From NCBI RefSeq assembly GCF_000812465.1, contig NZ_JWMA01000104.1, positions 1-64,000 of the forward strand: 64,000 nucleotides of DNA, read 5' to 3'. Made by a program: the position numbers and the translations under genes. This DNA is from Cupriavidus sp. IDO. GTDB lineage: Bacteria > Pseudomonadota > Gammaproteobacteria > Burkholderiales > Burkholderiaceae. A model generated the notes under the pieces. The model was not told where the DNA came from. It saw only the letters and a list, made by a program, of their open reading frames with translations, and did not search any database. This document shows positions 34,246 through 41,179 of this stretch, in pieces. The first letter of the stretch is position 1, and each line of letters begins with the position of its first letter.

Positions 34246-35549
34246 GCACCGTCACATTCAGCGGAGATCCGCGCGCGCTGCTGCTGGACAGTTTTCATGC
34301 CGCCGTGGCGGCGGCCGATCCGCTCAGGATCGTCGCGCAGCACCTGCCGCCGCCGCAGACCGGCGGCCGCACGCTGGTGGTCGGGGCCGGCAAGGCGGCG
34401 GCGTCGATGGCTGCGGCCGTGGAGCGCGCCTACGCCGGCAAGGCGGATGTGGAAGGGCTGGTCGTCACGCGCTATGCCCACGGCCTGCCGACCGAACACG
34501 TGCGGGTGATCGAGGCCGGCCATCCGGTTCCCGACGAGGCGGGCGAGCAGGCGGCGGCTGACATCCTTGCGCGCGTGCAGGCGCTGACGCCGCAGGATCG
34601 CCTGCTCGTGCTGGTTTCGGGCGGCGGTTCGAGCCTGTTGTCGCTGCCGGCCGAGGGCATCCCCATGGCCGATCTCAAGGCCACCACGAAGGAGCTGCTG
34701 CGCTGTGGCGCCCCGATCACCGGGATGAACATCGTGCGCAAGCACATTTCGCGCATCCAGGGCGGCCGGCTCGCGCAGGCCAGCCGTGCGCCGGTGACCA
34801 CGCTGATCGTTTCGGACGTGGCGGGCGACGACCCCAGCGCGATTGCGTCCGGGCCGACCGTGGCCGATCCCAGCACCTATGCCGATGCGCTCGACATCCT
34901 GCGCCGCCATGGCGCCGCCGTGCCGGCCAGCGTGCAATCGCACCTCGAGCGCGGCGCGCGCGGCGAGGTAGCGGAGACGCCCAAGCCGGGCGATCCGTTG
35001 TTCGACCGCGTAGACAACCGCATGATCGCAACCGCCCACGGCAGTCTCGAAGCCGCCGCCGAGCTGTTCCGTGCACGCGGGATCACGCCGGTGGTGCTGG
35101 GCGATACCGTGACGGGCGAAGCACAGGAGGTCGCGCGCGTCTACGCGGCGCTGGTGCGCGAAATTCGCGCGTACAATGTGCCGTTTGCCGCGCCCGTCGC
35201 GCTGATTTCGGGTGGCGAATGCACGGTCACATTGCCGACCGGCAGTGCCGGAAAGGCCAGGGGAGGGCGGTGCTCGGAATTCCTGCTCTCGCTGGCGATC
35301 GAACTGGCGGGCATGGACGGCGTCCATGCCATCGCCGCCGATACCGATGGCATCGACGGCTCGGAAGACAACGCGGGTGCGCTGGCTGATCCGACCACGC
35401 TGGCTCGGGCCGAAGCTGCCGGCGTGCCGGCGCGTCGCCAGCTCGACGCGCACGATGCCTGGGGCCTGTTCGATGCCATCGGCGACCTGGTCGTGACCGG
35501 ACCGACGCGCACCAATGTGAACGACTACCGCGCCATCCTGATTCTCTAA
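34242..35549 (+). CDS. Glycerate 2-kinase (TtuD/GckA, MOFRL family)
   Basis: 435 residues from a GTG that overlaps the previous stop (GTGA). Motifs: VVGAGKAAASMAAAVERAY, AGHPVPDEAGEQAA, VLVSGGGSSLLSLP and the C-terminal MOFRL-type GGECTVTLPTG and AADTDGIDGSEDNAGA. It phosphorylates glycerate at the 2-position, feeding lower glycolysis. The coupling with tartrate/malate dehydrogenase supports a role in tartrate or hydroxypyruvate use. A longer in-frame start (34074) would overlap the previous gene fully and is rejected. Confidence 0.9.
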   Translation: MSTVTFSGDPRALLLDSFHAAVAAADPLRIVAQHLPPPQTGGRTLVVGAGKAAASMAAAVERAYAGKADVEGLVVTRYAHGLPTEHVRVIEAGHPVPDEAGEQAAADILARVQALTPQDRLLVLVSGGGSSLLSLPAEGIPMADLKATTKELLRCGAPITGMNIVRKHISRIQGGRLAQASRAPVTTLIVSDVAGDDPSAIASGPTVADPSTYADALDILRRHGAAVPASVQSHLERGARGEVAETPKPGDPLFDRVDNRMIATAHGSLEAAAELFRARGITPVVLGDTVTGEAQEVARVYAALVREIRAYNVPFAAPVALISGGECTVTLPTGSAGKARGGRCSEFLLSLAIELAGMDGVHAIAADTDGIDGSEDNAGALADPTTLARAEAAGVPARRQLDAHDAWGLFDAIGDLVVTGPTRTNVNDYRAILIL

Positions 35550-35595
35550 ACCTACCAATGCCCGCCGCCGCTTGTGGCGGCAGGCCAAGCAAGCC

Positions 35596-36630
35596 ATGAC
35601 CCAAAAGCTCACCATCACCCGCCCGGACGACTGGCACCTCCACCTGCGCGATGGCGCGGCACTTGCCGCCGTACTGCCCGATACCGCCCGCCAGTTCGCC
35701 CGCGCCATCATCATGCCGAACCTGAAGCCGCCCGTGACCACGGTGGAACAGGCCCAGGCCTATCGCGCCCGCATCCTGGCGGCGCTGCCGGCCGGCATGC
35801 AGTTCGAGCCGCTGATGACGCTGTACCTGACCGACAACACTACGGCCGAGGAAATCATTGCGGCCAGGGCGAGCGGCTTCGTGCATGGCGTCAAGCTGTA
35901 TCCGGCGGGCGCCACCACCAACAGCGATGCCGGCGTGACCGATATCCGCCGCTGCAGCGCGGCGCTGGAAGCCATGCAGCGCGTGGGCATGCCGCTGCAA
36001 GTGCACGGCGAGGTGACCGACGCCAGCATCGACATCTTTGACCGCGAAGCCGTCTTCATCGACCGCGTGATGACGCCACTGCGCCGTGATTTCCCGGAGC
36101 TGAAGGTAGTGTTCGAGCACATCACCACCAAGGACGCGGCCGAGTACGTGCGCGAAGCGAGCGGCCCGGTCGGCGCCACCATCACCGCCCATCACCTGCT
36201 GTACAACCGTAACGCCATCTTTACCGGCGGCATTCGCCCGCATTACTACTGCCTGCCGGTGCTCAAGCGCGAGACCCACCGCGAGGCCCTGGTTGCCGCC
36301 GCCACCTCCGGCAGCGCGCGTTTCTTCCTCGGCACCGACAGCGCGCCGCACGCACGCGGCCTGAAGGAGCATGCCTGCGGCTGCGCCGGTTGCTACACCG
36401 CGCTGCACGCGATGGAGCTGTACGCCGAAGCCTTCGATGCCGCCGGCGCGCTCGACAAGCTGGAGGCGTTCGCCAGCTTCAACGGGCCGGCCTTCTACGG
36501 CCTGCCGCGCAATGCCGGCACGCTGACGCTGGAACGCGAAGACTGGCAGCTGCCAGCCGAACTGCCGTACGGCGACACCACGCTGGTGCCGCTGCGCGGC
36601 GGCGAAACGCTGCGCTGGAAAGCGCGCTGA
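35596..36630 (+). CDS. pyrC: Dihydroorotase, class II
   Basis: 344 residues, the length of E. coli PyrC. Zinc ligands are in DDWHLHLRDG (H14, H16), the carboxylated Lys in HGVKLYPAGATTNSDAGV, and further His in QVHGEVTD and TAHHLLYNRN; the flexible-loop and Asp region is FLGTDSAPHARGLKE. It closes carbamoyl-aspartate to dihydroorotate in pyrimidine synthesis. Nine bases later the DUF3025 gene starts in the same frame. Confidence 0.95.
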   Translation: MTQKLTITRPDDWHLHLRDGAALAAVLPDTARQFARAIIMPNLKPPVTTVEQAQAYRARILAALPAGMQFEPLMTLYLTDNTTAEEIIAARASGFVHGVKLYPAGATTNSDAGVTDIRRCSAALEAMQRVGMPLQVHGEVTDASIDIFDREAVFIDRVMTPLRRDFPELKVVFEHITTKDAAEYVREASGPVGATITAHHLLYNRNAIFTGGIRPHYYCLPVLKRETHREALVAAATSGSARFFLGTDSAPHARGLKEHACGCAGCYTALHAMELYAEAFDAAGALDKLEAFASFNGPAFYGLPRNAGTLTLEREDWQLPAELPYGDTTLVPLRGGETLRWKAR

Positions 36631-36639
36631 TCCAGAGCC

Positions 36640-37497
36640 TTGGCGGCTCCGGCTCCGGCGCCGGCGGCGGACGACGCGTTCGCCGCTTCACTGGCTGAGA
36701 TCGATTGGTCGCGGCCCTGGTTTCGGCCTTTCGCTGAACCCGGGGCCGCGCTCGCGACTGCCGTGCGCGGCGGCGCGGACCTCCGGGCGATTCTCGACGA
36801 ACTCGCCGCCGGCCGCGATTTGCGCAATGCGCGCGGCCAGCCGCTACGGTTTATCGCGCAGGATGCGCTGCCCGACGGCGTCGCCTACGAGGCGCACATC
36901 TTTGCCGCCGGCGTGGTCCCGACCCGGGACAATCTCCACGATTTCTTTAACGCGCTGGTGTGGCTCCTCTTCCCGCACACCAAGCGGCAACTCAACCGCA
37001 TCCAGGCAGAAGTGATCGACCGCGAAGGCGTGCGCGCCGGCCGCGGCGGCGTGCGCGATGCGGCAACGCTGTTCGACGAGAACGCCGTGCTGTTCCTGAG
37101 CGCGGATCGTGGGTTGGCGTCGGCGCTGACGGGGTTTGCCTGGCAGCAGTTGTTCGTCAATGCCCGCGCGGCCTGGGGCCGTGACTGCGCCATTGTTCCG
37201 TTCGGGCATGCGCTGCTCGAGAAGCTGGTGCGGCCCTACAAGTCCGTGACGGCGCACGCCTGGACATTGCCATTCGCGCCATATGCACAGCAGGCGGCAT
37301 TGCCGGAACTGGATGAACGGCTGGCTGCGTCCCTGCTCGCCGCGGCAGAACGGGACGCCTTGAAGGGCGGGCGCAGCTTCGCGCCGCTGCCCGTGATGGG
37401 GATTCCCGGCTGGTGTGCGGAGAATGCCGACGCAGGCTTCTATGCCGATACCACCGTCTTTCGCCTGGGCCGCCGCCGCGACCTGCCCCCCGGCTGA
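36640..37497 (+). CDS. DUF3025 family protein
   Basis: 285 residues from a TTG, the first possible start after the pyrC stop, which lies in the same frame. Conserved-looking blocks are IDWSRPWFRPF, NLHDFFNALVWLLFPHTKRQLN, DAATLFDENAVLFLSAD and FGHALLEKLVRPYKSVTAHAW. These match DUF3025, a family of unknown function common in beta- and gammaproteobacteria. No catalytic motif is evident. It is probably translated from the pyrC message and precedes the RNase P RNA gene. Confidence 0.82.
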   Translation: MAAPAPAPAADDAFAASLAEIDWSRPWFRPFAEPGAALATAVRGGADLRAILDELAAGRDLRNARGQPLRFIAQDALPDGVAYEAHIFAAGVVPTRDNLHDFFNALVWLLFPHTKRQLNRIQAEVIDREGVRAGRGGVRDAATLFDENAVLFLSADRGLASALTGFAWQQLFVNARAAWGRDCAIVPFGHALLEKLVRPYKSVTAHAWTLPFAPYAQQAALPELDERLAASLLAAAERDALKGGRSFAPLPVMGIPGWCAENADAGFYADTTVFRLGRRRDLPPG

Positions 37498-37523
37498 CCG
37501 TAACCCCGCAACGGTGTTAGACT
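37494..37523 (+). promoter_or_regulatory. Candidate rnpB promoter
   Basis: CTGACC and TAGACT with an 18-base spacer; the predicted start is close to the 5' end of the P1 helix at 37531. It overlaps the stop codon of the DUF3025 gene. Confidence 0.45.
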
Positions 37524-37530
37524 GCGGGCC

Positions 37531-37871
37531 GCAAAGCAGGCCAGACAACCGCTGCTTGCATCGCAAGGTGCAAGGGGAGGAAAGTCCGGACTCCACAGGG
37601 CAGGGTGTTGGCTAACAGCCATCCACGGCAACGTGCGGAATAGGGCCACAGAGACGAGTCTTGCCGCCGGGTTCGCCTGGCGGGAAGGGTGAAACGCGGT
37701 AACCTCCACCTGGAGCAATCCCAAATAGGCAGGCGATGAAGCGGCCCGCTGAGTCTGCGGGTAGGGAGCTGGAGCCGGCTGGTAACAGCCGGCCTAGAGG
37801 AATGGTTGTCACGCGCTGTCGGCCGCAAGGCGGGCGGCGTGCACAGAATCCGGCTTATCGGCCTGCTTTGC
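37531..37871 (+). ncRNA. rnpB: RNase P RNA (type A)
   Basis: About 341 bases. The ends form the long P1 helix (GCAAAGCAGGCC pairing with GGCCTGCTTTGC). Universal core elements are present: GAGGAAAGTCCGGACTCC near base 37577, the ATAGG-type J region, GGTAACAGCCGGCC, and the 3' AGAATCCGGCTTATCGG containing the GGCTTATCGG segment. This RNA is the catalytic subunit that removes the 5' leader from pre-tRNAs with the RnpA protein. Confidence 0.97.
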
Positions 37872-37928
37872 TTCTTCTTCAGGATGACCCGGCCTGGCAA
37901 GGGCCACGGCGCGGGCATCCGTCCTGCC

Positions 37929-38351
37929 TCAGCCTTCGACGATTTCCAGCGTGTGCGTGATCTCGGCGGTCTTGGCCAGCATGATCGAGGCCGAGCAGTA
38001 CTTCTCGTGCGACAGCTTGATGGCGCGCTCCACGGTGGCGGGGTTTAGATTGCTGCCGGTCACCACGAAATGGAAGTTGATGCGGGTGAAGACCTTCGGG
38101 TCCTCGCTGGCGCGCTCGGCTTCAAGCTTCACGCTGCAGCCGCGCACGTCCTGGCGTCCGCGCTTGAGGATCAGCACCACGTCATAGGCGGTGCAGCCGC
38201 CGGTACCCAGCAGGACCATTTCCATCGGCCGCGGCGCCAGGTTGTGGCCACCGCCCTCCGGCGCGCCGTCCATCGCGACGATGTGGCCGCTGCCGGTCTG
38301 GGCGACAAAGCTCATGCCTTCGGCGCCCATCCATGTCACATTGCATTCCAT
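37929..38351 (-). CDS. OsmC family protein, YhfA-like
   Basis: 140 residues. Two conserved Cys are in GTGGCTAYDVVLIL and KYCSASIMLAK, the peroxidatic pair of OsmC/Ohr folds. Length and the MECNVTWMG start fit the YhfA-like subgroup, whose substrate is less well defined than that of OsmC or Ohr. The frame is open for some 215 codons upstream, but the region is AT-rich intergenic DNA with no family similarity, so the start was set at 38351. Confidence 0.88.
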   Translation of the reverse strand: MECNVTWMGAEGMSFVAQTGSGHIVAMDGAPEGGGHNLAPRPMEMVLLGTGGCTAYDVVLILKRGRQDVRGCSVKLEAERASEDPKVFTRINFHFVVTGSNLNPATVERAIKLSHEKYCSASIMLAKTAEITHTLEIVEG

Positions 38352-38617
38352 TTTGTTCGTTCCTGTCGTTCGTGTTTGTGTGTATCCGATCACAAGCGAG
38401 TGATCTCGAATCTTGCAATTCTTAGTATATGGCATCGTCAAGTTTGGCTTTGGCGTGCCGATATCCCTATGGAAACTGAGGGTTTCCTCTAGTTTGTCAA
38501 GCTTGCGGTAGCCATGACCTAACACTATCTCTTTGTTTTTAAACAAGAAGATGCTGCGGGCGGCAGAGCATTTTTCTTTCCATAATACGAAATTGCATTT
38601 CGCACTGCAGATTTCCC
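38352..38617. other. AT-rich intergenic stretch upstream of the small RNA
   Basis: About 266 bases, clearly poorer in G+C than the rest of the window. It must hold the osmC-like gene's promoter (TATACT on the minus strand at 38424-38429 is a candidate -10) and contains an inverted repeat GATCAC-N6-GTGATC at 38388-38405. A small hairpin plus T-run at 38551-38580 reads as a weak plus-strand terminator with no gene before it. No protein gene is supported. Confidence 0.5.
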
Positions 38618-38645
38618 TTGCATCAGGGATTACCCCATGTATAAT
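38618..38645 (+). promoter_or_regulatory. Promoter of the predicted small RNA
   Basis: TTGCAT at 38618-38623 and an exact TATAAT at 38640-38645, 16-base spacer. Predicted start near 38652. Confidence 0.7.
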
Positions 38646-38651
38646 TTGAAT

Positions 38652-38813
38652 CATTGAACGACGGCGCTGACAGCGCGCCAGAGTGCGAAAGCGAAGCCCG
38701 AGGCCAAGCCCTCCGCACCGCAAGCAATACGCCCCGTCGATCTCCAAGTGTCTCCTCCACCCTCCTCCTTTGGTGGATTCGAACCCAGGCCTCAACCGGC
38801 TTGGGTTTTTTTT
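38652..38813 (+). ncRNA. Predicted structured small RNA with an anti-Shine-Dalgarno loop
   Basis: No protein gene lies here, yet all parts of an RNA gene do. After a good promoter come: a long-range helix CGACGG (38659-38664) with CCGTCG (38734-38739); inside it hairpin GCGCT-GAC-AGCGC (38664-38676; its first base is also the last of the outer arm) and a GTGCG/CGCAC helix (38683-38687 with 38714-38718); then a 6-bp hairpin TCCACC/GGTGGA (38756-38777) whose 10-base loop is CTCCTCCTTT; and last a 10-bp terminator stem with a T8 tail. The loop contains CCUCCUUU, the anti-SD sequence of 16S rRNA. Betaproteobacteria and alphaproteobacteria are known to have small RNAs with C/U-rich loops of this kind; I cannot assign it to a named family. 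Target or ribosome-mimic function is inference. Confidence 0.7.
38782..38813 (+). terminator. Terminator of the predicted small RNA
   Basis: AACCCAGGCC pairs with GGCTTGGGTT (one G-U pair) around loop TCAACC, followed by T-run to 38813. Confidence 0.88.
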
Positions 38814-38895
38814 CGCCCCTGTTACCCGCTCGCCCGCCAGGAAGTGAAGCAAGCGGCGCCGGCCCGGCGTAGCGCTGCCACAATCTTGACGGAAT

Positions 38896-38928
38896 TGCCA
38901 GACTTTGCTTGTGCCGGTGTGTCTGGCA
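38896..38928. promoter_or_regulatory. Inverted repeat overlapping the rplM promoter
   Basis: Perfect 8-bp arms TGCCAGAC and GTCTGGCA, 17 bases apart, flanking the -35 box and ending four bases before the -10 box. Position suggests an operator. Confidence 0.45.
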
Positions 38929-38938
38929 GAAGTATAAT
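38909..38938 (+). promoter_or_regulatory. Promoter of rplM-rpsI
   Basis: TTGTGC and exact TATAAT (38933-38938), 18-base spacer. It gives a leader of about 155 bases before the rplM ATG. Confidence 0.6.
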
Positions 38939-38944
38939 CGCAGG

Positions 38945-39098
38945 CTTTTCCGTCATGCCCGCGGAAGAAGAAGTCAGGGAGAGCCTGCAAATACAAGCAG
39001 GAGGGTCAGGTCCAAAGGATCGGCCACAAGACTTGCAGGGGCGAATACAAGCCTTCGCGAGTCAGGTTTCGGGCAGTCTCTAATAGTCAGGAAAAATC
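38945..39098 (+). promoter_or_regulatory. Long rplM mRNA leader with two hairpins
   Basis: Two small hairpins share a repeated ATACAAGC: CCTGC/GCAGG (38984-39001) and GCGAA/TTCGC (39041-39058). Long structured leaders on ribosomal protein operons often serve autoregulation; here that is inference. Confidence 0.4.
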
Positions 39099-39527
39099 AT
39101 GAAGACCTTTTCCGCCAAGCCTCATGAGGTAAAGCGCGACTGGTACGTGATTGACGCGACGGACAAAGTCCTCGGCCGTGTCGCCAGCGAAGTGGCACGC
39201 CGTCTGCGCGGCAAGCACAAGCCGGAATTCACTCCGCACGTCGACACGGGTGATTACATCATCATCGTCAATGCAGCCAAGCTGCGTGTCACGGGTACCA
39301 AGGAAACGGACAAGAAGTACTATCGCCATTCGGGCTACCCGGGCGGTATCTACGAAACGACGTTCGGCAAGATGCAGCAGCGTTTCCCGGGCCGCGCCCT
39401 GGAAAAAGCTGTGAAGGGCATGCTGCCGAAGGGTCCGCTGGGCTATGCGATGATCAAGAAGCTGAAGGTTTACGCCGAAGCCGAGCATCCGCACGAAGCG
39501 CAGCAGCCCAAGGCGCTGGAAATCTAA
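39099..39527 (+). CDS. rplM: 50S ribosomal protein L13
   Basis: 142 residues, the normal length of L13. The start MKTFSAKPHEVKRDWYVIDA and the segments GRVASEVARRLRGKHKP and the C-terminal GPLGYAMIKKLKVYAEAEHPHEAQQP are diagnostic. It binds 23S rRNA early in 50S assembly. rpsI follows after 12 bases with its own AGGAGG site, the standard L13-S9 operon. Confidence 0.98.
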   Translation: MKTFSAKPHEVKRDWYVIDATDKVLGRVASEVARRLRGKHKPEFTPHVDTGDYIIIVNAAKLRVTGTKETDKKYYRHSGYPGGIYETTFGKMQQRFPGRALEKAVKGMLPKGPLGYAMIKKLKVYAEAEHPHEAQQPKALEI

Positions 39528-39539
39528 GGAGGCCAATCC

Positions 39540-39932
39540 ATGATCGGTAACTGGAATTACGGTACTGGCCGCCGCAAGAGCGCTGTGGCTCGTGTCTTCA
39601 TCAAGTCGGGCAAGGGCGACATCGTCGTCAACGGCAAGCCCATCAAAGAGTATTTCGCTCGCGAAACCTCGCTGATGATCGTGCGCCAGCCCCTGGAACT
39701 GACCGCCCACGGCGAAACGTTCGACATCAAGGTCAACGTGACCGGCGGTGGTGAAACGGGCCAGGCCGGCGCAGTGCGCCACGGCATCACCCGTGCCCTG
39801 ATCGACTACGATGCGACCCTGAAGTCGGCCCTGTCGAAGGCTGGCTACGTCACGCGCGATGCACGTGAAGTCGAACGTAAGAAGGTCGGCTTCCACAAGG
39901 CGCGTCGTCGCAAGCAGTTCTCGAAGCGCTGA
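39540..39932 (+). CDS. rpsI: 30S ribosomal protein S9
   Basis: 130 residues, normal for S9. GTGRRKSAVARVFIKSGKGD at the start and the basic tail KKVGFHKARRRKQFSKR, which reaches the P-site tRNA in the ribosome, are diagnostic. Second gene of the rplM-rpsI operon, followed by a strong terminator. Confidence 0.98.
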   Translation: MIGNWNYGTGRRKSAVARVFIKSGKGDIVVNGKPIKEYFARETSLMIVRQPLELTAHGETFDIKVNVTGGGETGQAGAVRHGITRALIDYDATLKSALSKAGYVTRDAREVERKKVGFHKARRRKQFSKR

Positions 39933-39975
39933 TGCGTTTTCGCTGGTCCGGCCCTGCCGGATCATGCGAAGCCGG

Positions 39976-40008
39976 AAAAACCGCACGCCTGTCGTGCGGT
40001 TTTTTTTC
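39976..40008 (+). terminator. Terminator after rpsI
   Basis: 12-bp stem (AAAAACCGCACG / CGTGCGGTTTTT) with CCTGT loop, continued T-run. Confidence 0.95.
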
Positions 40009-40173
40009 GTCGGTGCGCCGGGAAAAATGGCTGTTCGACGGAAAAGACGATGCCGCTTGCCATACTTTTGTGGGGTATATTGCGCGGCCCGCGGATACAA
40101 TCTCGGCCATGTCGCCAGATGAACACTTTTGCAGGGCATAGAGTGTCCGGGACGAACGAAAGAGGAGAGTGAG

Positions 40174-40659
40174 ATGCTATTTTCCAAGAAGAAGGGACTT
40201 TCGATCGATACGCTGATCGGCGAAGACACCGCCATTGACGGCAACATCGTCTTCTCCGGCGGGCTGCGCCTGGACGGGCGCGTGCGCGGCAATATCCATG
40301 CCGTGGCCGGCAAGCCGAGCATGCTGGTCATCAGCGAAAAAGGCATGGTCGAGGGAGAGATCACAGTCGGTCACCTGATCCTGAACGGCACGGTAAAAGG
40401 CCCGGTTCATGCCGGCGATCTGCTGGAACTGCAGCCTCACGCCCGCGTGCTGGGCGAGGTGCACTATGCAGCGCTGGAGATGCATCAGGGTGCGCTGGTC
40501 GAAGGCCGCCTCGTGCCGCTTGGGCAGGCAGAGATCAAGGCGCTCCCGAATCTCATGGTGGCCGAAAGCGTGGAACGGCCGGAAAGTGCCGTCGCGGAGG
40601 TGCCCTTCGGAGAGACCGTTGACGCCGAAAGCGGCAGTCCTGCGGAAAAGGCGGCCTGA
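40174..40659 (+). CDS. Bactofilin (polymer-forming cytoskeletal protein)
   Basis: 161 residues. A short basic N-terminus (MLFSKKKGLSIDTLIGEDT) precedes a right-handed beta-helix of regular hydrophobic/Gly repeats: GNIVFSGGLRLDGRVRGNI, MVEGEITVGHLILNGTVKGPVHA. This is the bactofilin fold, which polymerises without nucleotide into filaments tied to cell shape or peptidoglycan remodelling. The C-terminal 40 residues are acidic and probably disordered. Good AGAGGAG ribosome site. It lies just upstream of erpA. Confidence 0.9.
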   Translation: MLFSKKKGLSIDTLIGEDTAIDGNIVFSGGLRLDGRVRGNIHAVAGKPSMLVISEKGMVEGEITVGHLILNGTVKGPVHAGDLLELQPHARVLGEVHYAALEMHQGALVEGRLVPLGQAEIKALPNLMVAESVERPESAVAEVPFGETVDAESGSPAEKAA

Positions 40660-40727
40660 ACGCCACAGAAATTGAACGCAGAAGCCCTTGAAAATACGGG
40701 GTTTCGGCACGATTTCCCAGTAGCGCT

Positions 40728-40733
40728 TAGAAT
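40728..40733 (+). promoter_or_regulatory. Candidate -10 box for erpA
   Basis: TAGAAT, 30 bases before the erpA start. No clear -35 or IscR-type site was found. Confidence 0.35.
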
Positions 40734-40762
40734 ACAGTGGTATCTAAACAGGAGAACTTCCC

Positions 40763-41131
40763 ATGAACGCAGTCGCAGAGGCACCCGTCACCGAGGACGT
40801 GCCGGCACCGTTCGTCTTTACCGACAGCGCCGCCGACAAGGTCAAGCAGTTGATCGAGGAAGAGGGCAATGCCGAACTGAAACTGCGCGTGTTCGTGCAG
40901 GGCGGCGGCTGCTCCGGCTTCCAGTACGGTTTCACTTTCGACGAGGAAGTGAATGAAGACGACACCACGATGGTCAAGAACGGTGTCACCCTGCTGATCG
41001 ATTCGATGAGCTACCAGTACCTGGTCGGCGCAGAGATCGACTACAAGGAAGACATCAACGGCGCCCAGTTCGTGATCAAGAATCCGAACGCAACCACCAC
41101 CTGCGGTTGCGGCTCGTCGTTCTCGGTCTGA
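40763..41131 (+). CDS. erpA: Iron-sulfur cluster insertion protein ErpA
   Basis: 122 residues, A-type carrier. The three cluster-binding Cys are C50 (GGGCSGFQYGF) and C114/C116 (CGCGSSF). The KVKQLIEEEGN and KNGVTLLIDSMSYQYL segments fit ErpA more than IscA. It receives Fe-S clusters and passes them to apoproteins such as isoprenoid-synthesis enzymes. AGGAGAA ribosome site; a terminator follows. Confidence 0.94.
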   Translation: MNAVAEAPVTEDVPAPFVFTDSAADKVKQLIEEEGNAELKLRVFVQGGGCSGFQYGFTFDEEVNEDDTTMVKNGVTLLIDSMSYQYLVGAEIDYKEDINGAQFVIKNPNATTTCGCGSSFSV

Positions 41132-41154
41132 TCCGCCAGTTTCACCAGAAGAAG

Positions 41155-41179
41155 GCGTACCGCCCGGTGCGCTTTTTTT
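41155..41179. terminator. Terminator between erpA and the PhyH-type gene
   Basis: 7-bp stem GCGTACC / GGTGCGC (one T-G pair), loop GCCC, then seven T. The T-run overlaps the stop codon of the converging dioxygenase gene. Confidence 0.75.

Noticed and set aside
33804..35741. 645-codon minus-strand frame opposite tartrate dehydrogenase and glycerate kinase
   Set aside because: Shadow of two clear plus-strand genes; Arg/Gly/Ala-rich with no recognisable motif and no ribosome site.
38776..38787. Reverse complement of a tRNA T-loop (GGTTCGAATCC) on the minus strand
   Set aside because: The T-stem does not pair beyond two bases, and there is no anticodon arm or CCA end; the bases belong to the small RNA hairpin and terminator.
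38352..38996. N-terminal extension of the OsmC-like gene (about 215 extra codons without stops)
   Set aside because: The extension crosses the small RNA gene and the AT-rich region and has no OsmC similarity; the 140-residue form has the family length.
40660..40762. IscR binding site before erpA
   Set aside because: No match to the type 1 or type 2 IscR consensus could be found by eye.
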